Shown here piece after piece: positions 1 through 5,166 of a stretch of 5,166 nucleotides of DNA. The DNA is from Bacteroidales bacterium (lineage in GTDB: Bacteria; Bacteroidota; Bacteroidia; Bacteroidales; UBA932). A program made the translations under genes and the position numbers. Where the stretch lies: the NCBI GenBank assembly GCA_017535125.1, contig JAFXUS010000050.1, positions 1 to 5,166 of the forward strand, in the 5' to 3' direction. Below the pieces are notes generated by a model. It ran no database searches, had not been told where the DNA came from, and worked only from the letters and a program-made list of their open reading frames with translations. Within the stretch, counting starts at the first letter, position 1; each line of letters starts with the position of its first letter.

Positions 1-14
1 AGAGAGAGAGAGAG
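1..14. repeat. (AG)7 dinucleotide tract at the window edge
   Basis: Seven consecutive AG units form the first 14 bases and sit inside the open frame of the membrane protein, where they would read as alternating Arg and Glu. Because the tract touches the edge, its true length is unknown. It could be a genuine short repeat or a low-complexity sequence or assembly end. Confidence 0.7.
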
Positions 15-527
15 TTGCGCGAGCTCGCTACGGCATCCCTGTCATGGATGGGAGGTTATGTTCTCTTTTGGCTTGAAAAACTGCTGCTTTCGACTGTGTT
101 TTCCCCGATTAACGGCTTTTCAAACGGGTTTGCAGAGTTTTTGTACTGGATGAACAGACACCCCGCTTCGGGTGGCAACAAGCTCCTGTATGTCTATCGA
201 AGAGTATGGAATGTTGTTTGCCCGAGCCTGTATGCGTCCCTTGTTCTGGGTAGTTTTGCTGTTGTACTGGCGATTTATGCCTTTGTCGCGATCCGCCGCG
301 GGATGCTTTCGGCGAAGCACCTTTGGAATAATGGCATTGCAGGGACGATGCTTCTTCCACTTATCTGGATGGGCGTTGCCGCTACGCCGACTGGGAACCA
401 TGCTTTCTTTCAATATCGTTCCATTGCTGCAGTCTTTTGGGGGTTATGTCTATTGGTGACGGCCTCGGCAGATGCTCCACGTTTCAAAGGTTTTCTCAGC
501 AGTAAGAAAAATGGAAAAATAAATTAA
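3..527 (+). CDS. C-terminal part of an unidentified polytopic membrane protein (5' partial)
   Basis: I do not recognise this gene with confidence. The frame is open to the left edge, so the true start probably lies outside the window; an internal TTG at 15 has no visible ribosome binding site. Counting from that TTG, about 170 residues remain. Hydrophobic segments likely to span the membrane lie at about residues 11-30, 70-93, 107-124 and 132-151, and the tail (R156-N170) is short and basic. A motif N128-H-A-F-F-Q-Y-R135 precedes the last segment and loosely recalls the C-terminal membrane region of large integral-membrane glycosyltransferase or polysaccharide-type proteins; this is a weak impression. 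Base composition is lower in GC (sampled 60-base lines 42-52%) than in the ribosomal genes (a sampled line 65%), and codon use is less biased. No terminator hairpin is visible between its stop and the S10 promoter 17 nt downstream, so its transcripts could run into the S10 leader. The two are probably functionally unrelated. Confidence 0.7.
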   Translation, partial: RERELRELATASLSWMGGYVLFWLEKLLLSTVFSPINGFSNGFAEFLYWMNRHPASGGNKLLYVYRRVWNVVCPSLYASLVLGSFAVVLAIYAFVAIRRGMLSAKHLWNNGIAGTMLLPLIWMGVAATPTGNHAFFQYRSIAAVFWGLCLLVTASADAPRFKGFLSSKKNGKIN

Positions 528-541
528 TAAAACGGAAAAAA
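504..541 (+). promoter_or_regulatory. A-rich UP-element-like tract upstream of the S10 promoter
   Basis: 32 of 38 bases are A or T, including AAATTAATAAAA (521-532) and GAAAAAA (535-541), ending three bases before the -35 box. Position and composition fit an UP element contacted by the RNA polymerase alpha C-terminal domain, as is usual at rRNA and ribosomal-protein promoters. It overlaps the last codons of the upstream gene. The role is inferred. Confidence 0.5.
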
Positions 542-544
542 CTC

Positions 545-573
545 TTGACAGCCGTTCTGTTCGCTGATATACT
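545..573 (+). promoter_or_regulatory. S10 operon promoter, sigma-70/sigma-A type
   Basis: The -35 box TTGACA (545-550) matches consensus perfectly, the spacer is exactly 17 nt (551-567), and the -10 box TATACT (568-573) differs from TATAAT at one base. Transcription should begin near 579-581. It lies just past the stop of the upstream gene and is the only strong promoter I see ahead of the eight ribosomal genes, so it probably drives the whole cluster. Confidence 0.88.
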
Positions 574-579
574 ACTTAA

Positions 580-887
580 GCACGTGCGCGAAAAGCGGGC
601 GTGTTCTGCGAGGAAGCGGGAGATTGCTCGCGCGGGCGAGGTAACTTCCGTGGAGTATGTCCGGTATCGGGCCAGTCCCGGTACGCAATCGGGCGGCTGA
701 AACCCATCCGGTACACGCGTATATCGCGCGCGCCGGGGGATCGACCGGCCACAAGGCCGGTTTGTTTTTCGGACGCGGTCTGATACGCACGGTTGTGTGT
801 ACAGGATTTGCAGGGTTTCATCCGTACGCAGCAGGCGGACCCAATGCCGCCAAACAAAACGTACGAAAAAAGGAGAAAACAAACACC
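580..887 (+). ncRNA. Structured S10 operon leader RNA (putative attenuator leader)
   Basis: About 308 nt separate the predicted transcription start from rpsJ, and no credible gene lies between. Stems found by eye: 612-616/645-649 enclosing CTCGC 627-631/GCGAG 636-640; GTATCGGG 664-671/CCCGGTAC 677-684 (8 bp, one G-U, loop CCAGT); CCGGT 708-712/GCCGG 732-736 enclosing CGCG 716-719/725-728; the terminator stem 744-750/755-761; TACGCAC 784-790/GTGTGTA 795-801 (7 bp, one G-U, loop GGTT); and CGTACG 823-828/860-865 enclosing GGCGG 834-838/CCGCC 847-851, ending 5 nt before the rpsJ ribosome binding site. In Escherichia coli and relatives the S10 leader is bound by L4, which controls transcription and translation of the operon. 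A similar job here is plausible, but this leader does not obviously resemble the enterobacterial one and the ligand is unknown. Confidence 0.65.
744..770 (+). terminator. Intrinsic terminator inside the S10 leader (attenuator)
   Basis: ACCGGCC (744-750) pairs perfectly with GGCCGGT (755-761) around the tetraloop ACAA, and is followed by a T-rich run TTTGTTTTTC (761-770). This is the classic shape of a rho-independent terminator. It lies about 165 nt after the predicted transcription start and about 117 nt before rpsJ, with no gene ending just upstream, so its likely role is to stop some transcripts before the operon. It could also catch read-through from the upstream membrane-protein gene. 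Confidence 0.82.
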
Positions 888-1205
888 ATGGCAAGCAACA
901 ACAAGAACATGATCCGCATCCGCCTCAAGGCGTACGACCACCAGCTCATCGACAAGGCTGCCGAGACCATCGTCGCGGCCGCCAAGCGCACCGACGCGAA
1001 GGTCTCCGGCCCCATCCCCCTGCCCACCAAGACCGAGATCGTCACCATCCTGCGCGCCGTCCACAAGTACAAGGACAGCCGTGAGCAGTTCGAGCGCCGC
1101 ACCCACAAGCGCCTGATCGACATCATGAACCCCAACCAGAAGACCGTCGAGGCTCTGTCCAACCTCGAAGTCCCGGCCGGCGTTCAGATCGAGATCAAGC
1201 TGTAA
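888..1205 (+). CDS. rpsJ: 30S ribosomal protein S10 (NusE)
   Basis: 105 residues, the usual size for bacterial S10. The core [20 protein letters not shown] (residues 9-28), the segment SGPIPLPT, the loop [15 protein letters not shown] and the C-terminal [10 protein letters not shown] are diagnostic. S10 sits in the head of the small subunit; as NusE it also joins NusB and NusG in antitermination complexes and links RNA polymerase to the leading ribosome. I chose ATG 888 because AGGAGA (871-876) lies 11 nt upstream. The frame stays open to 657, but that extension crosses the leader hairpins and terminator and has no family resemblance; the internal ATG at 909 has no ribosome binding site. The N-terminal MASNNKNM is a slightly longer lead than many S10 proteins have. 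First gene of the operon, separated from rplC by a long structured gap. Confidence 0.97.
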   Translation: MASNNKNMIRIRLKAYDHQLIDKAAETIVAAAKRTDAKVSGPIPLPTKTEIVTILRAVHKYKDSREQFERRTHKRLIDIMNPNQKTVEALSNLEVPAGVQIEIKL

Positions 1206-1220
1206 GACACACCAAATAAA

Positions 1221-1306
1221 TAACCCGCAGTCCGCAGCTTGCGAGTGCGGACGGGTTAAGTTGCCAGCCTCTGGACGGTGTTTCCCGCCGGGTCAAGCGA
1301 GGCAAC
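1221..1306 (+). promoter_or_regulatory. Two-stem RNA structure in the rpsJ-rplC intergenic gap
   Basis: The first stem pairs TAACCC (1221-1226) with GGGTTA (1253-1258) and GTCCGCA (1230-1236) with TGCGGAC (1246-1252): 13 pairs with a three-base bulge (1227-1229) and a nine-base loop. The second pairs GTTGCC (1260-1265) with GGCAAC (1301-1306) and can hold a small inner stem CGG 1276-1278/CCG 1285-1287. No T-run follows either stem, so neither is a standard terminator. The structure ends 9 nt before the AAGGAGG of rplC. It may be a ribosomal-protein binding site, a processing or stability element, or a translational control for L3; the sequence cannot say which. Confidence 0.6.
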
Positions 1307-1333
1307 CAATAACCGAAGGAGGAAATACAAAGC

Positions 1334-2062
1334 ATGAAGAAAGCCATCATCGGCAAGAAGGTCGGCATGACGCAGATCTTCGACGAGAGCGGGAAGGTCA
1401 TTCCCGTCACCGTCATCGAGGCCGGCCCCTGCGTGGTCGTGCAGAAGATGACTGAGGAAAAGGAAGGCTACAAGGCCGTCCAGCTCGGCTTCGAGGAAGT
1501 CGGCGAGAAGAAACTGAGCAAGCCCGAGGCGGGCCACCTGAAGAAGGCCGGCGTGGGCATGGTCAAGCACCTGAAGGAATTCCGTCTTGAGGACGACAGC
1601 AAGCTGGAAGTCGGCGATCTGGTGAAGGCCGACCTCTTTGCCGAGGGCGACAAGGTCGACGTCACCGGCACCAGCAAGGGCAAGGGCTACGCCGGCGTGA
1701 TCAAGCGCTTCGGCCAGGGCCGCACCCCCACCACCCACGGCGGCGGTCCCGTTCACCGTCACGCGGGCTCCATGGGCTCCAGCACCGATCCCTCCCGTAT
1801 CTTCCCGGGCAAGAAGCAGGCCGGCCACCTCGGCGTGGAGCAGGTCACGGTTCAGAACCTGGACATCGTGAAGGTCGACACCGAGCTCAACATGATCGCC
1901 ATCCGCGGCGCCGTCCCCGGCCCCAAGGGCAGCATCGTGTATATCCGGGATACGGCGAAGACCCAGCCCGTCAAGAAGGGCGAGGGCGCCGCTGTCTCCG
2001 TCAACCCGCAGAAGGCCTCCGCGCGTGTCAACCCGCAAAAGGCTTCCGCCCGTACGAAGTAA
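1334..2062 (+). CDS. rplC: 50S ribosomal protein L3
   Basis: 242 residues against about 205-210 for typical bacterial L3. The N-terminal [17 protein letters not shown], the central FKRFGQGR-like segment (here IKRFGQGR) followed by [15 protein letters not shown], then [10 protein letters not shown] and [12 protein letters not shown] identify it clearly; the block order fits the Firmicutes form. L3 binds 23S rRNA early in assembly and its central extension reaches toward the peptidyl-transferase centre. ATG 1334 follows AAGGAGG (1316-1322) by 11 nt. The extra length is largely at the C terminus, where VNPQKASAR occurs twice in a row (residues 223-231 and 232-240) before a terminal T-K. This tail is basic and Ala/Pro-containing, so it may be disordered and touch rRNA, but that is inference. 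rplD starts 19 nt after the stop. Confidence 0.97.
   Translation: MKKAIIGKKVGMTQIFDESGKVIPVTVIEAGPCVVVQKMTEEKEGYKAVQLGFEEVGEKKLSKPEAGHLKKAGVGMVKHLKEFRLEDDSKLEVGDLVKADLFAEGDKVDVTGTSKGKGYAGVIKRFGQGRTPTTHGGGPVHRHAGSMGSSTDPSRIFPGKKQAGHLGVEQVTVQNLDIVKVDTELNMIAIRGAVPGPKGSIVYIRDTAKTQPVKKGEGAAVSVNPQKASARVNPQKASARTK
2000..2053 (+). repeat. Tandem 27-bp repeat encoding a duplicated nine-residue L3 tail
   Basis: Bases 2000-2026 and 2027-2053 each encode VNPQKASAR. They differ at three bases, all third codon positions and all silent (CAG/CAA, GCC/GCT, GCG/GCC). The unit is an exact multiple of three and keeps the frame. Confidence 0.92.
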
Positions 2063-2081
2063 AGAAAGGAGAGCAGCATAA

Positions 2082-2705
2082 ATGCCTAAAGCGAATGTGT
2101 TCAACATGGCAGGCGAGAAGATCGGCGAGATCGAGCTCTCCGAGGCCATTTTCGGCATCGAGCCGAACAAGAGCGTGCTGCACGATTCCGTCAAGAATCA
2201 CCTGGCCAACTGCCGTCAGGGCACCCAGAGCGCTCTCACCAAGGGTGAAGTTTCCTACACCACCAAGAAGCCCTGGCGCCAGAAGGGCACCGGCCGCGCC
2301 CGCGCCGGCTATGCCGGCTCCCCCGTGTGGTATCACGGCGGCGTAGCTTTCGCGCCGAAGCCGCGCGACTACGGCTATGTCCTCAACAAGAAGGTCAAGC
2401 GCCTCGCGCTCAAGTCCGCGCTGTCCGCCAAGGCCGCGGAGAATGAGATCATCGTCGTCGACGGCCTGGCCGTCGAGGAGATCAAGACCAAGGCGTTCCA
2501 GAGCTTCCTGCAGAAAATCGGCGTGGAGAAGAAGGCGCTGGTCATCACCGAAAACGTGGACGAGAAGGTCGTCAAGTCCGCCCGCAACATCGAGGGCGTG
2601 ACCACCACCATCGCCACCATCCTCAGCCCCTATATGATTCTCACCAACGGTAAGCTGGTCGTCGACAAGGCCGCCCTTGCCAAGATCGAGGAGGTGTACG
2701 CCTGA
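2082..2705 (+). CDS. rplD: 50S ribosomal protein L4
   Basis: 207 residues, normal for bacterial L4. The segment RQGTQSALTKGEV (45-57) leads into KKPWRQKGTGRARAG (62-76), the signature of the loop that extends into the peptide exit tunnel; K68 corresponds to E. coli Lys63, where substitutions give macrolide resistance, and it has the wild-type residue. The globular C-terminal part includes LALKSALSAKA and KALVITENVDEKVVKSARNI. L4 is an early 23S rRNA binder and in E. coli and relatives the autogenous repressor of the S10 operon, which makes it a natural candidate ligand for the structured RNAs upstream; nothing in this window proves that. AAAGGAGA (2065-2072) lies 9 nt before ATG. The stop TGA overlaps the rplW ATG by one base. 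Confidence 0.97.
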   Translation: MPKANVFNMAGEKIGEIELSEAIFGIEPNKSVLHDSVKNHLANCRQGTQSALTKGEVSYTTKKPWRQKGTGRARAGYAGSPVWYHGGVAFAPKPRDYGYVLNKKVKRLALKSALSAKAAENEIIVVDGLAVEEIKTKAFQSFLQKIGVEKKALVITENVDEKVVKSARNIEGVTTTIATILSPYMILTNGKLVVDKAALAKIEEVYA

Positions 2706-3001
2706 TGAAGACCGCATACGATATCGTCATTCGCCCCATCATCACCGAGCAGTCCATGGAGGACCTGGACATCAAGAAGTACGCGTTTGAGGTCGCCAAG
2801 GACGCCAACAAGATCGAGATCAAGAAGGCGATCGAGGAGATCTTCGGCGTCACCGTGATCAAGGTCACCACCGAGCACGTGCGCGGCAAGGCCAAGCGCA
2901 CCGGCTCCTACCCCATGGGCAAGACCGCTTCCTGGAAAAAGGCCGTCGTGAAGCTCAGCGCCGACTCCAAGAACATCGAGCTCTTTGAGGGCATGGCGTA
3001 A
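2705..3001 (+). CDS. rplW: 50S ribosomal protein L23
   Basis: 98 residues, normal for bacterial L23. The N-terminal [11 protein letters not shown] (7-17), the central [20 protein letters not shown] and the later [18 protein letters not shown] are typical. L23 sits beside the tunnel exit and is the docking site for trigger factor and contacts the signal recognition particle; E15 appears to match the trigger-factor contact Glu18 of E. coli. The start is fixed by AGGAGG (2689-2694) inside the end of rplD, 10 nt before ATG, and by the TGATG overlap in which the rplD stop (2703-2705) shares its A with this start. This arrangement suggests translational coupling, keeping L4 and L23 output matched. 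Confidence 0.96.
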   Translation: MKTAYDIVIRPIITEQSMEDLDIKKYAFEVAKDANKIEIKKAIEEIFGVTVIKVTTEHVRGKAKRTGSYPMGKTASWKKAVVKLSADSKNIELFEGMA

Positions 3002-3015
3002 GGGAGGAAAGAAGA

Positions 3016-3852
3016 ATGTCTATCAAAACTTACAGACCGACTACCCCCGGCCGCCGCGGCATGACCGTCTCCGGCTTCGACGGCATCGACAAGCACGTCA
3101 AGCCCGAGAAGGCCCTCGTTGAGGTCCTCAAGAAGCATGCCGGCCGCAACAGCTACGGCCACATCACCGTCCGCCACCAGGGCGGCGGCAACCGTCAGAA
3201 GTACCGCGTGATCGACTTCAAGCGCAACAAGCTGGACGTGAGCGCCCAGGTCCTGCGCCTTGAGTACGATCCCAACCGCAGCGCGTTCATCGCCCTGGTC
3301 GAGTATACCGACGGCGAGCGCCGCTATATCCTGGCTCCCGTGGGCCTGAACGTGGGCGACACCATCCTCGCCTCCGCCGCGGCCGACATCAAGCCGGGCA
3401 ACGCCCTGCCTCTGGCCAACATCCCCGTGGGCACCGTGATCCACAACATCGAGCTCTACCCCGGCAAGGGCGCCCAGCTCGTCCGCAGCGCCGGCGTCGC
3501 CGCGCAGCTGATGGCCAAAGAGAACGGCATGGCCACCGTGCGTCTCCCCTCCGGCGAGATGCGCAAGGTCCGCCTTGACTGCTTTGCCACGATCGGCCAG
3601 GTCGGCAACATCGACCACGCCAACATCCACATCGGCAAGGCCGGCCGCACCCGCCACATGGGCATCCGTCCCACCGTCCGCGGTTCCGTCATGAACCCGA
3701 ATGACCATCCGCATGGTGGAGGCGAGGGCAAGTCCCCCGTCGGCCGTCCCGGCCCCGTAACGCCTTGGGGCAAGCCCGCCCTTGGTTACAAGACCCGCAA
3801 GACGAAGAACAAGAACGACAAGTTCATCGTCAAGCGCCGCAACGCGAAGTAA
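3016..3852 (+). CDS. rplB: 50S ribosomal protein L2
   Basis: 278 residues, the usual size. Visible blocks in order: [16 protein letters not shown] at the N terminus, [21 protein letters not shown] and IDFKRNK (OB-fold RNA-binding part), [14 protein letters not shown] and [13 protein letters not shown], then [16 protein letters not shown], the SH3-like part with [12 protein letters not shown] and [10 protein letters not shown], and the C-terminal [13 protein letters not shown] (226-238) with [17 protein letters not shown]231 or H233 corresponds to the conserved histidine (His229 in E. coli) implicated in peptidyl-transferase activity and subunit joining. L2 binds 23S rRNA near the subunit interface. 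GGGAGG (3002-3007), directly after the rplW stop, is 8 nt before ATG. No odd features. Confidence 0.98.
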   Translation: MSIKTYRPTTPGRRGMTVSGFDGIDKHVKPEKALVEVLKKHAGRNSYGHITVRHQGGGNRQKYRVIDFKRNKLDVSAQVLRLEYDPNRSAFIALVEYTDGERRYILAPVGLNVGDTILASAAADIKPGNALPLANIPVGTVIHNIELYPGKGAQLVRSAGVAAQLMAKENGMATVRLPSGEMRKVRLDCFATIGQVGNIDHANIHIGKAGRTRHMGIRPTVRGSVMNPNDHPHGGGEGKSPVGRPGPVTPWGKPALGYKTRKTKNKNDKFIVKRRNAK

Positions 3853-3867
3853 GGAGGGAACAGGTAA

Positions 3868-4140
3868 ATGAGCAGAAGTATCAAGAAGGGCCCCTTCGCC
3901 GCTCCCGAGCTGCTGAAGAGAGTCGAAGAGATGAACAAGAGCGGCAACAAGCAGGTTGTCAAGACCTGGTCCCGTTCCTCCACGATTTTCCCGTCCTTCG
4001 TCGGACACACCATCGCCGTCCATGACGGCCGCCGTCACGTTCCCGTGTATGTCACCGAGGATATGGTCGGTCACAAGCTGGGCGAGTTCGCCCCGACCCG
4101 CACCTTCCGCGGTCATGCCGGCAGCAAGACCGGCAAGTAA
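3868..4140 (+). CDS. rpsS: 30S ribosomal protein S19
   Basis: 90 residues, normal for S19. The N-terminal [19 protein letters not shown], the segment [20 protein letters not shown], then [20 protein letters not shown] and the C-terminal [14 protein letters not shown] are all conserved family blocks. S19 pairs with S13 in the head of the small subunit, contacts the A-site region and forms part of the B1 bridge to the large subunit. Its ribosome binding site AAGGAGG (3851-3857) overlaps the rplB stop codon and lies 10 nt before ATG, an arrangement that favours re-initiation by ribosomes finishing rplB. Nothing unusual is seen. Confidence 0.98.
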   Translation: MSRSIKKGPFAAPELLKRVEEMNKSGNKQVVKTWSRSSTIFPSFVGHTIAVHDGRRHVPVYVTEDMVGHKLGEFAPTRTFRGHAGSKTGK

Positions 4141-4152
4141 GGAGGAGAAGAA

Positions 4153-4500
4153 ATGGACGAGAAGAAAATTGCCCGTGCGGAGCACAAATACGCCCGCATC
4201 TCTCCCCGCAAGGTCGAGATCATCTGCAACATGATCCGCGGCAAGGACGCCAAGGTCGCCATGGCTTACATGGAGAACACCCCGAAGGCCGGCTGCGAGC
4301 TGATGATCAAGGTGCTCAAGAGCGCCATGGCCAACGCCGAGAACAACTACGAGATGGACCCCGAGAAGCTGTACGTGGCTGAGACCTACGTCGGCGCGGG
4401 CCCGATCCTCAAGCGCGGCATGCCCCGCGCCCAGGGCCGTATGTACCGCATCAACAAGCGCACCAGCCACATCGTTATCGCCGTGGCTGAGAGAGACTAA
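4153..4500 (+). CDS. rplV: 50S ribosomal protein L22
   Basis: 115 residues, normal for bacterial L22. The N-terminal [19 protein letters not shown] (14-32) and the central [20 protein letters not shown] are typical, and the [20 protein letters not shown] segment (starting near residue 81) forms the long beta-hairpin that lines the narrow part of the peptide exit tunnel, followed by [15 protein letters not shown]. The hairpin tip shows no visible insertion or deletion of the kind known from macrolide-resistant L22 variants. AAGGAGG (4139-4145) overlaps the rpsS stop and is only 7 nt from ATG. rpsC follows after a 17-nt gap. Confidence 0.97.
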   Translation: MDEKKIARAEHKYARISPRKVEIICNMIRGKDAKVAMAYMENTPKAGCELMIKVLKSAMANAENNYEMDPEKLYVAETYVGAGPILKRGMPRAQGRMYRINKRTSHIVIAVAERD

Positions 4501-4517
4501 GGGAAGGAGGCAGAATT

Positions 4518-5166
4518 ATGGGACAGAAAGTTAATCCTCATGGCCTGCGCGTCGGCGTTATCAAAGACTGGGATTCCCGTTGGTACGCCAGAGAAGAAAA
4601 GGTCGGCGATCTGATCGTCGAGGACTACAAGATCCGTGAGTATCTGAAGAAGGCCCTCTATTCCGCCGGTGTCCCCACCATCGAGATAGAGCGCGATTCC
4701 GCGAAGGTCCGCATCTATATCCACTGCGCCCGTCCCGGCGTCGTGATCGGCAAGGGCGGCCAGGAGATCGAGCGCCTGCGCGGCGAAGTGCAGAAGCTCA
4801 TCGGCAAGCCCGTGGCCCTCTCCATTGTGGAGGTCCGCACCCCCGACACCAACGCCCAGCTCGTCGCGGAGAACATCGCCCAGCAGCTCGAGAAGCGCAT
4901 CGGCTTCCGCCGCGCGATGAAGAACGCCATGGGCCGCGCCATGCGCATGGGCGCCCGCGGCATCAAGGTCAAGTGCGGCGGCCGTCTCGGCGGCGCCGAG
5001 ATCGCGCGCAGCGAGTGCTATCACGAGGGCACCATCCCCCTGCAGACCATCCGTGCCGACATCGACTACGGCTTTGCCGAGGCGAACACCACCTACGGCC
5101 GTATCGGCGTGAAGGTTTGGATCTACAAGGGCGAGGTCCTCTCCCAGACCCTGCGCACCACCCCGC
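4518..5166 (+). CDS. rpsC: 30S ribosomal protein S3 (3' partial, runs off the right edge)
   Basis: 216 codons plus one base are visible and no stop is reached; S3 is usually about 210-235 residues, so only the variable C-terminal tail should be missing. The protein begins [20 protein letters not shown], which is diagnostic. The type-2 KH domain carries its GxxG loop at G78-K79-G80-G81 within [15 protein letters not shown]131, R132 and K135, the E. coli S3 residues linked to mRNA helicase activity at the entry channel, are present in FRRAMK. The C-terminal domain shows [12 protein letters not shown] and [19 protein letters not shown] 4518 follows AAGGAGG (4504-4510) by 7 nt. rplP, rpmC and rpsQ would be expected next by family context. 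Confidence 0.97.
   Translation, partial: MGQKVNPHGLRVGVIKDWDSRWYAREEKVGDLIVEDYKIREYLKKALYSAGVPTIEIERDSAKVRIYIHCARPGVVIGKGGQEIERLRGEVQKLIGKPVALSIVEVRTPDTNAQLVAENIAQQLEKRIGFRRAMKNAMGRAMRMGARGIKVKCGGRLGGAEIARSECYHEGTIPLQTIRADIDYGFAEANTTYGRIGVKVWIYKGEVLSQTLRTTP

Noticed and set aside
711..733. Alternating purine-pyrimidine stretch (TACACGCGTATAT followed by CGCGCGCGC) as possible Z-DNA
   Set aside because: The alternation breaks between 724 and 725, and the stretch is better explained as the two arms of a leader stem (716-719/725-728 inside 708-712/732-736).
601..783. A 60-codon frame in the S10 leader as a possible leader peptide
   Set aside because: It starts at GTG with no ribosome binding site, runs through the terminator stem and T-run, and its Arg/Pro/Gly-rich composition looks like translated structured RNA.
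657..887. N-terminal extension of S10 from the upstream in-frame ATG at 657
   Set aside because: It would cross the terminator and several hairpins, has no ribosome binding site, and adds 77 residues with no S10 resemblance; ATG 888 has AGGAGA upstream and gives the normal length.
1221..1258. The strong stem after rpsJ as a transcription terminator
   Set aside because: The bases after the stem are AGTTGCC rather than a T-run, and the downstream essential genes have no promoter of their own that I can see in the gap.
2908..4470. A 520-codon open frame on the - strand across rplB, rpsS and rplV, with shorter similar ones opposite rpsJ, rplC, rplD and rpsC
   Set aside because: These antisense frames lie exactly in codon register with the sense genes; rplB, rpsS and rplV happen to share one phase. 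An antisense stop there needs TTA, CTA or TCA as a sense codon, and those are nearly absent with this codon bias. The translations are low-complexity strings rich in Ala, Gly, Leu, Val, Asp and His with no domain, and the sense proteins are certain.

Overview
The window covers the first eight genes of a bacterial S10 ribosomal-protein operon on the + strand, in the canonical order rpsJ-rplC-rplD-rplW-rplB-rpsS-rplV-rpsC. It runs off the right edge inside rpsC. Left of the operon is the 3' end of an unrelated membrane-protein gene. The L3, L4 and S10 sequences look Firmicutes-like, the ribosome binding sites are strong AAGGAGG types, and the ribosomal genes are GC-rich and strongly biased to C/G-ending codons. 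My best guess is a high-GC member of the Clostridia (Oscillospirales-like gut bacteria). This rests on protein resemblance from memory, not on a search.

Layout. 1-527: (AG)7 tract and the C-terminal part of a polytopic membrane protein, lower in GC than the rest. 504-580: A-rich UP-like tract and a textbook sigma-70/sigma-A promoter (TTGACA, 17 nt, TATACT). 580-887: a leader of about 308 nt that can fold into several hairpins and contains an intrinsic terminator (744-770) well before the first gene, so it is probably a transcription attenuator. 888-1205: rpsJ. 1206-1333: an unusually long 128-nt gap with two strong stem structures. 1334-5166: rplC to rpsC, packed with 12-19 nt gaps, plus one overlapping stop/start (rplD-rplW).

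The products are ribosome components. S10, S19 and S3 belong to the head of the 30S subunit. L3, L4, L23, L2 and L22 bind 23S rRNA early; L4 and L22 line the peptide exit tunnel, L23 lies at its mouth, and L2 and L3 are near the peptidyl-transferase centre. L16, L29 and S17 would be expected just past the right edge. The coding part is ordinary housekeeping sequence. The interest lies in the RNA architecture: the leader attenuator with a possible alternative pairing, the structured rpsJ-rplC gap, and a nine-residue tandem duplication at the C terminus of L3. I see no mobile element, CRISPR array, tRNA or rRNA gene, and no evidence of a wholly new protein system.
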